64,000 nt of DNA from CAZDCD01 sp964503885 (lineage in GTDB: Bacteria; Bacteroidota; Bacteroidia; Bacteroidales; UBA10428). The translations under genes and the position numbers were made by a program. The notes beneath the pieces are model-generated. The model saw only the letters and a list, made by a program, of their open reading frames with translations, did not search any database and was not told the origin of the DNA. The stretch spans positions 1 to 64,000 of the forward strand of contig CAZDCD010000017.1 in assembly GCA_964503885.1 (NCBI GenBank), written 5' to 3'. Below are positions 17,897 to 26,213 of the stretch, piece after piece (the stretch's first letter is position 1; each line of letters starts with the position of its first letter).

Positions 17897-20728
17897 TTAT
17901 ACCACATTCTCCTTGAAATACCTGTATTCCTTTAAGATTTCCTTTCTGAGGCTTCCGTCCGGACACTGCAGTCCGCAATACTTTCGGTTGAGTTCACATA
18001 CACATTTCCGAAATACCTTTCTGATAAGTTCTTCCTGGCTTATCTTATGCAACTTCGACAGGCCGGTTGCCGGACTTCCGCTTGCCAGCCGTGTTACGGG
18101 CAATATTTCCTGGCCTTCGAATTCATCACTGACATGCCTCCAGGCACCCATATTTATGGGTTCTTCCTGCACCCACAAGGTGAGCATAAGGTTTTTATAT
18201 TTTTTACTGATTTTATCAATCTTTTCTTTTGGAAACGGGTGCAACTGCTCGATCCTTACAATAGCTACGTCTTTGGCATCAAACTCTTCCTTACGCGCAA
18301 GCAATTCATAATATATTTTGCCTGAACAAAATACCAACCGCCTCACCTCATCTTCTATGACATTATCATCCTCAATGACCTCATGGAAATTACCGGAAAC
18401 GAATTCATCCAGGGTTGACACACATTTAGGATGCCTTAGTAAACTTTTAGGAGTAAAAATTACCAGTGGAATCCTGAAATTCCTGTGCACCGACTGGCGG
18501 AGAATGTGAAAAAGGTTTGCCGGGGTAGAGGGTATTACGATTTGCATATTGCTTTTTGCAGCCAGCGATAAGAAACGTTCGATCCGGGCGCTCGAATGTT
18601 CGGGTCCCTGTCCTTCGAAACCATGGGGCAGATAGAGTACAATTCCGTTCATCAATCCCCACTTTTCTTCGGCCGAACTCACATACTGATCGATGATCAC
18701 CTGGGCAACATTTAAAAAATCTCCAAACTGGGCTTCCCAGATGGTCAGTCCGTTAGGATTTGCCAGGGCATAACCGTATTCAAAACCCAGTACACCATAT
18801 TCATTAAGAGGTGAATTGTAAATAGTAAAGGAAGCCTGGTTCGGAGAGACGTACTTTAAGGGGGTAAATGTTTTGTCCGTATCTTCGATAACATGGGCGG
18901 CATGCCTGTGCGCAAATGTTCCCCTTACCGAATCCTGTCCGCTGATCCTTACCGGGTGGCCTTCATAAACAAGGGTCCCGTATGCCAGCAATTCACCCAT
19001 TGCCCAGTCGAGATGGCTATCTTCAAGCATTTTCTTCCGTGCTTCCACAAGTTTTACTGTTTTGCTGATAAATTTCTCGTGTTCGGGAAGGTAACAAATC
19101 TTTTCACCGATAAAAAGCAGAAGTTCCTTGCTAAGCTCTCCGGGATAGTGTTTATTGAAATCTGCCGATTCAGCATACTTGTACCCTTTCCACTGATCCT
19201 CAAGGAACTGCTGAATATGAACCTTTTCCATCTTTTTTGACAATTCGTATTTTTCTTCAAGAAAAGATTCAAAGTCCGCTTCGATTTTCCTGATCTCGTC
19301 TGCGGTATAAATGCTTTCGTCTATGAGTTGCCTGGCATAAATATCTCTGGGATTTGGATGTTTGGCAATGGCCTTATAAAGCGTGGGTTGGGTATACCGG
19401 GGTTCATCGCCTTCGTTATGGCCGTGTTTCCGGTACGAAAGAATATCGATAAACACATCGCAATAATATATCTGGCGAAATTCCATGGCCAGCCTGACCG
19501 TATGGATCAGCGCCTCCACGTCGTCTCCGTTGACATGAAAAATGGGCGCTTTTACAACCTTGCCGATATCGGTGCAATACGTGCTTGACCTTGCGTCGAG
19601 GTAATTTGTGGTAAAGCCCACCTGGTTATTGATCACAATATGTATTGTTCCGCCGGTCTTATAGCCGCTCAGCTCCATCATCTGAGCCACTTCATATACG
19701 ACACCCTGTCCTGCGATTGCAGCATCACCGTGAATAAGTATCGGGACAAGTTTCGTAAAGTCGGTATTGTATTTATTGTCGATACGCGCCCGTGAAATTC
19801 CTTCGATGACAGGAGAAACGGCCTCAAGATGGGACGGATTTGGAGCCAGGTTCAGGCTGATCTCCGTGTCGTGGTCCGATCTGATCTTACTGCAGTACCC
19901 CAGGTGATACTTAACATCTCCGAGGGCAATTCCCTTTTCATATCCTTCTGCATTGAATTCCCGGAAGATGTTTTCGTAGGGTTTATTGAGGATATTGGCA
20001 AGCACATTCAGCCTTCCCCGGTGGGCCATGCCAATCACAAATTCCTCTATTCCCAGTTGTGCTCCCTTTTGCATCAGGTAATAGAGTCCGGGGATAAGCG
20101 ATTCGGTCCCTTCGAGAGAAAATCGTTTTTGACCCACAAATTTACTGTGTATGAAACTTTCAAATCCAACGGCTTTAACAAGATGTTTGAACACCTGCTT
20201 TTTTTCCTCTTTTGAAAAGACAGTCTTGTTTTTAGTGCTTTCAATGCGTTTGGTCAACCAGTTCAAAATTTCAGGATTCCTGATGAACATATATTCCGAT
20301 CCTACAGACTCACAATATGTTTCCTGCAAAGTCGATACGATCTCGCGCAGGGTGGCCGGGCCAATACCAATTTCCTTACCTGCCTGGAAGGTGGTTCCGA
20401 GGTCATCCTCCATCAGACCATAATTTTCAATATCGAGTGTTGGAGAATACTTACGCCTGATCCTTACCGGGTTGGTTTTTGTGAACAGGTGGCCCCTGCG
20501 GCGGTAAGTATGAATAAAATTAATAACCTTGAACTCTTTGTCAAGATGTTCGAATACTCCCGGCTGATTGTCCGGTTGTCCCGAATCATACTTTTTCTGT
20601 GCAAATTCGAAGCCTTTGAAGAAATTTTGCCAGCTGATATCCAGTGAGTCAGGGTTTTGAATATATTGCTCATAAAGTTTCTCAACCGATTCCACTTCAC
20701 TGTTTCCTATAAATGACAGGTCATCCAT
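17897..20728 (-). CDS. sucA: 2-oxoglutarate dehydrogenase E1 component
   Basis: This 943-residue thiamine-diphosphate enzyme oxidatively decarboxylates 2-oxoglutarate in the TCA cycle. It opens with the typical N-terminal E2-binding segment and a YRRRGHLFTKTNP region (75-87). TPP-binding residues are in GDAAIAGQG (334-342) and INNQVGFTT (366-374), with HRGRLNVL (236-243) and NPSHLEAVSP (297-306) also conserved. The C-terminal transketolase-like half includes EAQFGDFLNVAQVIIDQ and HGFEGQGPEHSSAR. The length is normal. The start MDDLSFIGNS is the family's usual N terminus. The upstream 5' region is divergent from the transhydrogenase genes. It also provides the route onward for 2-oxoglutarate made by the pentonate operon. 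Confidence 0.96.
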   Translation of the reverse strand: MDDLSFIGNSEVESVEKLYEQYIQNPDSLDISWQNFFKGFEFAQKKYDSGQPDNQPGVFEHLDKEFKVINFIHTYRRRGHLFTKTNPVRIRRKYSPTLDIENYGLMEDDLGTTFQAGKEIGIGPATLREIVSTLQETYCESVGSEYMFIRNPEILNWLTKRIESTKNKTVFSKEEKKQVFKHLVKAVGFESFIHSKFVGQKRFSLEGTESLIPGLYYLMQKGAQLGIEEFVIGMAHRGRLNVLANILNKPYENIFREFNAEGYEKGIALGDVKYHLGYCSKIRSDHDTEISLNLAPNPSHLEAVSPVIEGISRARIDNKYNTDFTKLVPILIHGDAAIAGQGVVYEVAQMMELSGYKTGGTIHIVINNQVGFTTNYLDARSSTYCTDIGKVVKAPIFHVNGDDVEALIHTVRLAMEFRQIYYCDVFIDILSYRKHGHNEGDEPRYTQPTLYKAIAKHPNPRDIYARQLIDESIYTADEIRKIEADFESFLEEKYELSKKMEKVHIQQFLEDQWKGYKYAESADFNKHYPGELSKELLLFIGEKICYLPEHEKFISKTVKLVEARKKMLEDSHLDWAMGELLAYGTLVYEGHPVRISGQDSVRGTFAHRHAAHVIEDTDKTFTPLKYVSPNQASFTIYNSPLNEYGVLGFEYGYALANPNGLTIWEAQFGDFLNVAQVIIDQYVSSAEEKWGLMNGIVLYLPHGFEGQGPEHSSARIERFLSLAAKSNMQIVIPSTPANLFHILRQSVHRNFRIPLVIFTPKSLLRHPKCVSTLDEFVSGNFHEVIEDDNVIEDEVRRLVFCSGKIYYELLARKEEFDAKDVAIVRIEQLHPFPKEKIDKISKKYKNLMLTLWVQEEPINMGAWRHVSDEFEGQEILPVTRLASGSPATGLSKLHKISQEELIRKVFRKCVCELNRKYCGLQCPDGSLRKEILKEYRYFKENVV

Positions 20729-21148
20729 TCCTTTTTTTTGCTATACAAAATTAGTAAACTTTTTTATATGATTAGGATTCAAAATATTACCCCAAAAGTC
20801 CATGCACCACAACATTGCTAACACAAAGCGCTGCCGAATGTTCATGTATTTGCGGAAAAACATTAAACAATGCCTGCCTGTTTTCATGTATTCCTCATTC
20901 TGAATTCAATGATCTTTTACCTATCTTTGCCGCATGGGATTAAGGTATTATGCTTCCAGGATGTTTCATTTTAAAGTACATTTTCTAGGTCTGAACCAGT
21001 TTTTTTTAGCCGGTTTCCGCATCCTTTTTTGGATTCGGATGTTCTATGGCATTGACTAAGGATGACATGAAACAATTATAGGATATGTTCTGTTATTAGA
21101 TAAAAAGGTACATGCAATTGTTCATAAAAATAGGCAAACCCATCAACA
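20729..21148. other. Divergent intergenic region sucA / pntAA
   Basis: About 420 bp between divergent genes. It contains a plus-strand TATCTTTG box (20922-20929), the probable pntAA promoter, which would give a leader of roughly 210 nt. Inside that leader a 41-codon frame from the ATG at 20934 to a stop near 21059 encodes a hydrophobic, Phe-rich peptide (MGLRYYASRMF...). It has no recognisable family and may be incidental. No sucA promoter box was identified with confidence. Confidence 0.45.
20922..20929 (+). promoter_or_regulatory. -7 box TATCTTTG upstream of the transhydrogenase operon
   Basis: An exact TAnnTTTG match on the strand of pntAA, 220 bp before its start codon. Initiation would be near 20936. 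A canonical TTTG -33 is not visible. Confidence 0.45.
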
Positions 21149-22276
21149 ATGAAAATTGGATTATTAAAAGAACCTGATTTTGAAAACAGGGTGGCTCTGA
21201 CCCCGGCTTCGGCGGAAACATTAAAAGGAATGAATACCGTTATTTTAGTGGAAAAGGGAGCCGGTGTTAAATCGTTCATCACCGATACCGAATATGAGAA
21301 CAAGGGAGCTTCCATAAAATCCAGACATGAAGTAATTTCAGTATCCGACATACTGGTTATGATCCATCCTCCGGAATCCGGTGAAATTGACAGACTGAAG
21401 GATAACCAGATCATAGCGGGATTGCTGAATCCTTTGTCTGACCAGAAGCTTGTTGAAAGACTCACCGTAAAGAATATTACTGCTTTCAGCATGGAACTTG
21501 TACCCAGGATCAGCCGTGCACAAAGCATGGATATCTTATCTTCCATGGCTACTGTGTCCGGATATAAAGCTGTTCTGGATGCCGCCTGCAATCTTCCGGT
21601 CTTTTTCCCTATGTTCATGTCTGCTGCAGGAACCATCAAACCGGCCAAAGTACTCATCCTTGGCGGCGGAGTTGCCGGATTGCAGGCAATAGCCATCGCA
21701 CGGAAACTGGGTGCGGTGGTTGAAGTATTCGACGTACGGTCCGAAGTAAAAGAGGAGGTTAAAAGCCTCGGCGCTAAATTCATCGAAGTTGAGGGTGCTG
21801 TTGAAGATTCCTCGGCAGGCGGATATGCTGTTGAACAGACTGAGGAATTCAGGAAAAAACAGGGTGATCTTATACATGAGCATGCTGTGAAGTCGGATGT
21901 GATCATATGCACAGCACAGATACCGGGCAAACCGGCACCGGCGCTTGTTAAAAAGGGCACCGTTGAAAAGATGAAAGGCGGTTCGGTGATCGTAGACCTT
22001 GCCGCATCAACCGGAGGAAACTGTGAGCTTACCAAAAATGCCGAAACGGTGATCCATAACAATATACGGATAATCGGCAACACCGATTACCCGTCGCAGA
22101 TGCCACTCGACGCCAGCTCAATGTACAGCAAGAATATGGTCAATTTTCTGAAATTGCTGATCGATGATCAGGGTAATCCCGTTCTGAATTTTGAAGATGA
22201 GGTCGTAAAAGGCACCTGCCTGGTGCATAAGGGTGAGGTGATGAATCAATTTGTAAAAGAAATTCTTAAATCATAA
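21149..22276 (+). CDS. pntAA: NAD(P)(+) transhydrogenase subunit alpha part 1 (NAD-binding dI)
   Basis: This 375-residue protein is the soluble NAD(H)-binding domain I of proton-translocating transhydrogenase. It shows the N-terminal alanine-dehydrogenase-like fold (KEPDFENRVALTPAS), MELVPRISRAQSMDILSSMA, and the Rossmann loop VLILGGGVAGLQAIAIA near residue 170. A mobile loop region DVRSEVKEEVKSLGAKFIE follows. It delivers hydride from NADH to NADP+ bound on PntB. It is the first gene of a three-gene operon: 12 bp separate it from pntAB, which is 4 bp from pntB. The split alpha subunit (AA plus AB) is the usual form outside enterobacteria. Confidence 0.95.
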   Translation: MKIGLLKEPDFENRVALTPASAETLKGMNTVILVEKGAGVKSFITDTEYENKGASIKSRHEVISVSDILVMIHPPESGEIDRLKDNQIIAGLLNPLSDQKLVERLTVKNITAFSMELVPRISRAQSMDILSSMATVSGYKAVLDAACNLPVFFPMFMSAAGTIKPAKVLILGGGVAGLQAIAIARKLGAVVEVFDVRSEVKEEVKSLGAKFIEVEGAVEDSSAGGYAVEQTEEFRKKQGDLIHEHAVKSDVIICTAQIPGKPAPALVKKGTVEKMKGGSVIVDLAASTGGNCELTKNAETVIHNNIRIIGNTDYPSQMPLDASSMYSKNMVNFLKLLIDDQGNPVLNFEDEVVKGTCLVHKGEVMNQFVKEILKS

Positions 22277-22288
22277 AACCAAAATGAT

Positions 22289-22606
22289 ATGGATAATATC
22301 CTGATTTTTCTTTACACGTATAGGGAATCGATTTTTGTTATTGTTTTGGCCGTCTTCCTTGGTTTCGAGGTCATTTCAAACGTGCCGTCGGTGTTGCATA
22401 CCCCTCTGATGTCGGGTGCAAATGCAATCAGCGGGGTTAGCATTATCGGGGGTATTATTCTCCTGGGTCATGCAGACCTTTCGGTGCTGTCGCTGAACTT
22501 TATTCTGGGGATACTGGCTGTTCTTTTTGGCACACTGAATGTAACAGGAGGATTTGTGGTTACTGACAGGATGCTGGAAATGTTCAGAAAAAAAACCAAA
22601 AAATAG
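22289..22606 (+). CDS. pntAB: NAD(P)(+) transhydrogenase subunit alpha part 2 (membrane dII)
   Basis: This 105-residue membrane protein forms the alpha-subunit part of the proton channel. Three to four hydrophobic helices are visible, with the family signature LGFEVISNVPSVLHTPLMSG (about 27-46), then NAISGVSIIGGI and the C-terminal GGFVVTDRMLEMF. It sits between pntAA and pntB with 12-bp and 4-bp spacings. The length is typical for a stand-alone PntAB. Confidence 0.95.
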   Translation: MDNILIFLYTYRESIFVIVLAVFLGFEVISNVPSVLHTPLMSGANAISGVSIIGGIILLGHADLSVLSLNFILGILAVLFGTLNVTGGFVVTDRMLEMFRKKTKK

Positions 22607-22610
22607 CCGG

Positions 22611-24047
22611 ATGATGGACAACATACTTTATACACCCGGAGGAGAAGCTTTTACTACAGGCGACGCAATACTGGAATATAGTTATCTGCTGGCAGCCATA
22701 CTGTTTGTGATCGGCTTAAAATTTCAGAGCCATCCTGATTCGGCCCGGAAAGGAAATCTGTGGGCAGGAGCCGGAATGCTTCTTGCCATGGTCACCACCC
22801 TGTTTTTGCATAAAGACCATGAAGGGCATTTTATACCCCTGGTAAATGCACTGCTTGTGGTTGGCGTGATCGCAGCCGGATCGGTTGCAGGCGCTCTGAT
22901 AGCACGGAGGGTAAAAATGACCGCTATGCCCCAGCTGGTTTCTTTTTTCAATGCCACAGGAGGTGCTGCCTCTGCACTTGTCGCCCTTATGGAGTTTTAC
23001 AATCCCCTGAACAAAGCCATACTGGTTACCCTGCTCGGGCTGGTGATCGGTGCAATTACCTTTAGCGGAAGCATGGTGGCTTATGGCAAACTCGACGGCA
23101 AAGTGGGGGATATTTTTTCTCCGGTAATGAAATATGTGAATATTTTTATGCTGCTTGTTGTCGCCACCCTGGTTGTTTTTCTTTTGGCTGCCGGAATTGA
23201 TTTTCCATTCAGGAACAGCCTGTTTCTGTTGCTGGTATTCGTATCCCTGCTTTACGGAGTACTTTTTGTTCTCCCCATCGGCGGTGCGGATATGCCGGTC
23301 GTGATTTCGCTGCTGAATTCATTCTCCGGAATTGCAGCCGCACTTGCAGGATTTATTTACCATAACCAGGCTATGATACTTGGCGGTATTCTGGTAGGTG
23401 CTGCCGGAACGATTTTAACGTTACTTATGTGCAAAGCCATGAACAGGTCGCTGCTGAACGTGATCATCGGTGCCTTCGGTGGCGGCGGAGCCGGACCGGA
23501 AGGAAGGGAGGTTGGTACAATTAAGGAAATTTCGTTGTCCGATGCAGCGGTTTTGCTGAGCTATACCAAAAAGGTAGTAATCATACCCGGATACGGCCTG
23601 GCCGCAGCTCAGGCACAATATGTCTGCAGCGAGCTTGACAGGTTGCTTTCGGAGAGGGGAGTAGATGTGAAATATGCGATACACCCTGTTGCCGGCCGCA
23701 TGCCGGGGCATATGAACGTTTTGCTGGCAGAGGCAGATGTGCCGTATGATAAACTGGTGGCAATGGACGATATAAATCCCGATATGCCCAATACCGACGT
23801 TGCTGTCGTTATCGGAGCCAATGATGTGGTCAATCCTGCCGCACTCAATGACCCTTCGAGCCCTATTTACGGCATGCCCATCATAAACGTGCACGAGGCA
23901 CGCAATATCATTGTGATGAAAAGAGGGATGGGAAAAGGATATGCAGCCATCGAAAACTACCTGTTCTACGACGATAAGACCAGAATGCTTTTCGGAAATG
24001 CAAAAGATACCCTGCAGAAACTGATCGCAGAAATAAAGAATATCTGA
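22611..24047 (+). CDS. pntB: NAD(P)(+) transhydrogenase subunit beta
   Basis: PntB supplies the remaining membrane helices (about nine, residues 15-270) and the NADP(H)-binding domain III. Visible domain III motifs are VIIPGYGLAAAQAQ, YAIHPVAGRMPGHMNVLLAEA, and VVIGANDVVNPAA. The whole complex uses the proton motive force to make NADPH from NADH. I chose ATG 22611 (MMDNILYTPGG), with an in-frame ATG at 22614. An open frame extends further upstream but overlaps pntAB and adds non-homologous residues. The last residues are LQKLIAEIKNI, and the gene is followed by a GC-rich hairpin at 24061. Confidence 0.94.
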   Translation: MMDNILYTPGGEAFTTGDAILEYSYLLAAILFVIGLKFQSHPDSARKGNLWAGAGMLLAMVTTLFLHKDHEGHFIPLVNALLVVGVIAAGSVAGALIARRVKMTAMPQLVSFFNATGGAASALVALMEFYNPLNKAILVTLLGLVIGAITFSGSMVAYGKLDGKVGDIFSPVMKYVNIFMLLVVATLVVFLLAAGIDFPFRNSLFLLLVFVSLLYGVLFVLPIGGADMPVVISLLNSFSGIAAALAGFIYHNQAMILGGILVGAAGTILTLLMCKAMNRSLLNVIIGAFGGGGAGPEGREVGTIKEISLSDAAVLLSYTKKVVIIPGYGLAAAQAQYVCSELDRLLSERGVDVKYAIHPVAGRMPGHMNVLLAEADVPYDKLVAMDDINPDMPNTDVAVVIGANDVVNPAALNDPSSPIYGMPIINVHEARNIIVMKRGMGKGYAAIENYLFYDDKTRMLFGNAKDTLQKLIAEIKNI

Positions 24048-24471
24048 CTTTGATCCCCACTGCCAGCCAGCAGGCTGGCATCACCCCCTGAAGGGGGAGA
24101 AATACATATCTGTAAGGTATTCTTGTCTTCCTTCTGATTTACTGCTTACGATTTACGAAGTGTTCACTTCAAATTTCATCATTCCTTGTTCCTTGTTCTA
24201 TATTCTTTTGCCCCGTTCGGCTTAGGCTCCAGCCTGAGCCGTTGTATTTTGCAGGCTCCTGCCTGCTTTATGCTTCTGCAGGCGCAGCCTGCCAGGGAAC
24301 TCGAACCGTCTCATATTGAAGCATCGTACTATATTTTATTATTTGAAGATTGCAGAATAACGGATTTTAGGATTAAAAATCCCGGCACACAGGGTTTTCC
24401 CAATAGTTGCAAATTTTACTAATTCTTTCCTTCTTGTTGCATTTTTTGCAACTAAGTGGCATTAAGAGAGG
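24048..24471. other. Intergenic region with multiple GC-rich hairpins
   Basis: This 424-bp convergent gap has no supportable gene. It holds TGCCAGCC-agca-GGCTGGCA (24061-24080), CCCCCT-ga-AGGGGG (24084-24097), and, near 24250-24300, GCAGGC-tcct-GCCTGC and GCAGGC-gca-GCCTGC. None has a strong T tract, so they are not clean intrinsic terminators. They look like dispersed REP-like elements sharing the GCAGGC/GCCTGC core. Confidence 0.5.
24061..24080. repeat. 8-bp stem hairpin TGCCAGCC/GGCTGGCA
   Basis: A perfect 8-bp stem with a 4-nt loop lies 14 bp after the pntB stop codon, followed at once by the CCCCCT/AGGGGG hairpin. The position suggests a role in transcript ending or mRNA stability for the pnt operon. 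The missing U tract makes a classical terminator unlikely. Confidence 0.5.
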
Positions 24472-25161
24472 TTACACATGAAATTCCTCGCGGATATTCT
24501 CGGTAACAATATGCCCGTCGAACAGGTGTATGACCCGGTGTGCCCTGTCGGCATGTGAAGGCGAGTGGGTGACCATAACAATGGTAGCACCCTGGTTGTT
24601 CAGCTCATCGAGCAGATTGAGCACCTCTTCTCCGTTCTTTGAGTCGAGGTTGCCTGTAGGTTCGTCGGCAAGGATAAGCTTCGGATTCGTAACAACCGCC
24701 CTGGCTACAGCCACACGTTGCTGCTGGCCGCCCGACAGTTGCTGGGGAAAATGTTTCCTCCGGTGTGCGATCTGCATCCTGTCAAGAACCTCGCTGACCC
24801 GCCGTTTCCGATCCGATGCAGCCATTCGTAAGTATAACAGGGGAAGTTCAACATTCTCATATACGTTAAGCTCATCGATCAGGTTGAAGCTTTGAAAGAT
24901 GAACCCGATATTTCCTTTTCTTAAAAATGTACGCTGTCTTTCCCTCAGACGTGATACCTCCCGGCCAAGAAAAAAATACTCACCTCCGGTGGGATTATCA
25001 AGCAACCCGAGAATATTCAGCAGAGTGGATTTACCGCAACCCGACGGTCCCATGATCGCCACAAACTCTTTTTCGGAAATTTCCAGGTCAACCTTATTCA
25101 GGGCGGTGGTTTCCACCTCATCGGTACGGAAGATTTTTACCAGTGCTTTTGTCCTGATCAT
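24472..25161 (-). CDS. MacB/LolD-type ABC transporter ATP-binding protein
   Basis: This 229-residue ATPase shows Walker A GPSGCGKSTLL, the Q-loop in FIFQSFNLI, signature LSGGQQQRVAVARA, Walker B LILADEPTGNLD and an H-loop in VMVTHS. The sequence is typical of the MacB/LolD/FtsE branch, which works with FtsX-fold permeases in lipoprotein, antimicrobial-peptide or macrolide export. No permease gene is adjacent. The gene lies 75 bp downstream of the LytTR regulator on the same strand and could be the last gene of that operon. With the kinase, the regulator and the double-glycine peptide, it may belong to a peptide-sensing or peptide-resistance unit, but it lacks the C39 peptidase domain that would cleave such leaders. 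Confidence 0.88.
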   Translation of the reverse strand: MIRTKALVKIFRTDEVETTALNKVDLEISEKEFVAIMGPSGCGKSTLLNILGLLDNPTGGEYFFLGREVSRLRERQRTFLRKGNIGFIFQSFNLIDELNVYENVELPLLYLRMAASDRKRRVSEVLDRMQIAHRRKHFPQQLSGGQQQRVAVARAVVTNPKLILADEPTGNLDSKNGEEVLNLLDELNNQGATIVMVTHSPSHADRAHRVIHLFDGHIVTENIREEFHV

Positions 25162-25236
25162 ACCAGTGAATTTTGATGCAAATTAATCAAATATTTCTTA
25201 AAACTCTCGCACCGGCATGGTTAAAAAAATTGCCTT

Positions 25237-25983
25237 TCAACGTATATAAGCATTCATGACCTCCACGAAATCATCTTTTTTCCGCCTTGCCAGCGGTATA
25301 AAAGAACCATCAACCATTTCAATATGACCTCCGTCGCGTTTTACATACATTTTCACATGCTGAAGGTTGACAAGATGGGAATTGTGAGTCCTGAAGAATT
25401 TGCGCTCGTCCAGAACCTGCTGGTAATCGTTCATACATTTCGACACCAGAATTTTTCTTTTATCCAGGAGGTATATCCGGCAATAACTGCGTTCGGCTTC
25501 GATTCTTACAATATTGTCCACAAGTATATATTCAAATCCCTGTGAAGTGGGAATAGCAAGCTTTCTCGGTGATTCCGATTTAAGATTATCAAGGAGTATG
25601 CTGAAATTTCCTACACTTTTTTCGGACCTGGCCCTTGAAACACGCGCGACTGCATCCTTCAGTTCTTCAGTATCAACAGGTTTTAGCAGGTAATCAACTG
25701 CACTGTGCTTAAATGCCTTGATTGCATACTGGTTAAATGCGGTGACAAAGATCAGCTCAAACGACCTGTGCCGGGCTTTCTCAAGAACCTCGAACCCGGA
25801 ACCATCCTGGAGTTCAATGTCGAGGAATACAAGATCGGGCTTCAATGCATCAAGCTGTTTCAGAGCTTCCTGCACCGATGTGGCTCTTCCTGTGACGCTG
25901 ATATTCGGACAGAATTCTCCTACAAGTGATTCAAGGTTATCCAGCGAATCGGGCTCATCATCGATCATCAGGCAATTCATCAT
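25237..25983 (-). CDS. LytTR-family response regulator
   Basis: This 248-residue regulator has a receiver domain (1-120; acidic pair in IDDEPD, phosphoacceptor Asp55 in LVFLDIELQDGSG, conserved Lys in LLKPVD). A C-terminal LytTR DNA-binding domain (about 142-248) follows, with YILVDNIVRIEAERSYCRIYL, FFRTHNSHLVNLQHV and IPLARRKKDDF. LytTR domains bind paired direct repeats about two helical turns apart. The gene follows the double-glycine peptide gene by 65 bp and the histidine kinase lies just beyond, so this is a cognate HK-peptide-RR set. A candidate site of the right geometry lies at 28067-28094, upstream of the kinase gene. Confidence 0.93.
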   Translation of the reverse strand: MMNCLMIDDEPDSLDNLESLVGEFCPNISVTGRATSVQEALKQLDALKPDLVFLDIELQDGSGFEVLEKARHRSFELIFVTAFNQYAIKAFKHSAVDYLLKPVDTEELKDAVARVSRARSEKSVGNFSILLDNLKSESPRKLAIPTSQGFEYILVDNIVRIEAERSYCRIYLLDKRKILVSKCMNDYQQVLDERKFFRTHNSHLVNLQHVKMYVKRDGGHIEMVDGSFIPLARRKKDDFVEVMNAYIR

Positions 25984-26048
25984 GTCCCTGAATTTTTGGT
26001 TTCATCGTATTCCAGATCAAACCGGTAAATTTTCCGCCGGTATGCCTG

Positions 26049-26195
26049 CTACCAGTATTTCGGTTTCTTACTGAGGATAATTATGTCATCTTCAACAGGC
26101 ACTTTTGGCCTTTCATAGCCTCCGCGAATCCTGAACATTTCATCATTTGAAAGCAGTTCAACAATTTCCATGTACTTCTTCCTGATCGTTTTCAT
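26049..26195 (-). CDS. 48-residue double-glycine leader peptide, putative signal peptide/RiPP precursor
   Basis: The frame starts at the ATG 26193-26195, 18 bp after the kinase stop codon, and ends at a TAG (26049-26051), 65 bp before the LytTR regulator. The N-terminal part (MKTIRKKYMEIVE) leads into LLSNDEMFRIRGG. Counting from Gly26 as -1, Leu -12, Ser -11, Glu -8, Met -7, Ile -4 and Gly-Gly -2/-1 fit the double-glycine leader consensus LSxxE(L/M)xxIxGG completely. Cleavage after GG would release a 22-residue, Cys-free peptide starting YERPKVPVEDD and ending KKPKYW. No dedicated C39 peptidase/ABC exporter or modifying enzyme is adjacent. By analogy with comC-comD-comE loci it could be a pheromone for the flanking two-component system. 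A bacteriocin-type or intracellular regulatory peptide is also possible. The match is direct; the role is inference. Confidence 0.68.
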   Translation of the reverse strand: MKTIRKKYMEIVELLSNDEMFRIRGGYERPKVPVEDDIIILSKKPKYW

Positions 26196-26213
26196 TTTAT
26201 ATACTATTGATAA

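Noticed and set aside
20934..21059. 41-codon hydrophobic frame (MGLRYYASRMF...) in the pnt leader
   Set aside because: It starts only about 5 bp after a -7 promoter box, probably before or at the transcription start, and has no family or leader-peptide logic.
21076..22083. 335-codon minus-strand frame opposite pntAA
   Set aside because: pntAA has complete domain I motifs; the antisense frame is Ser/Thr-rich shadow sequence.
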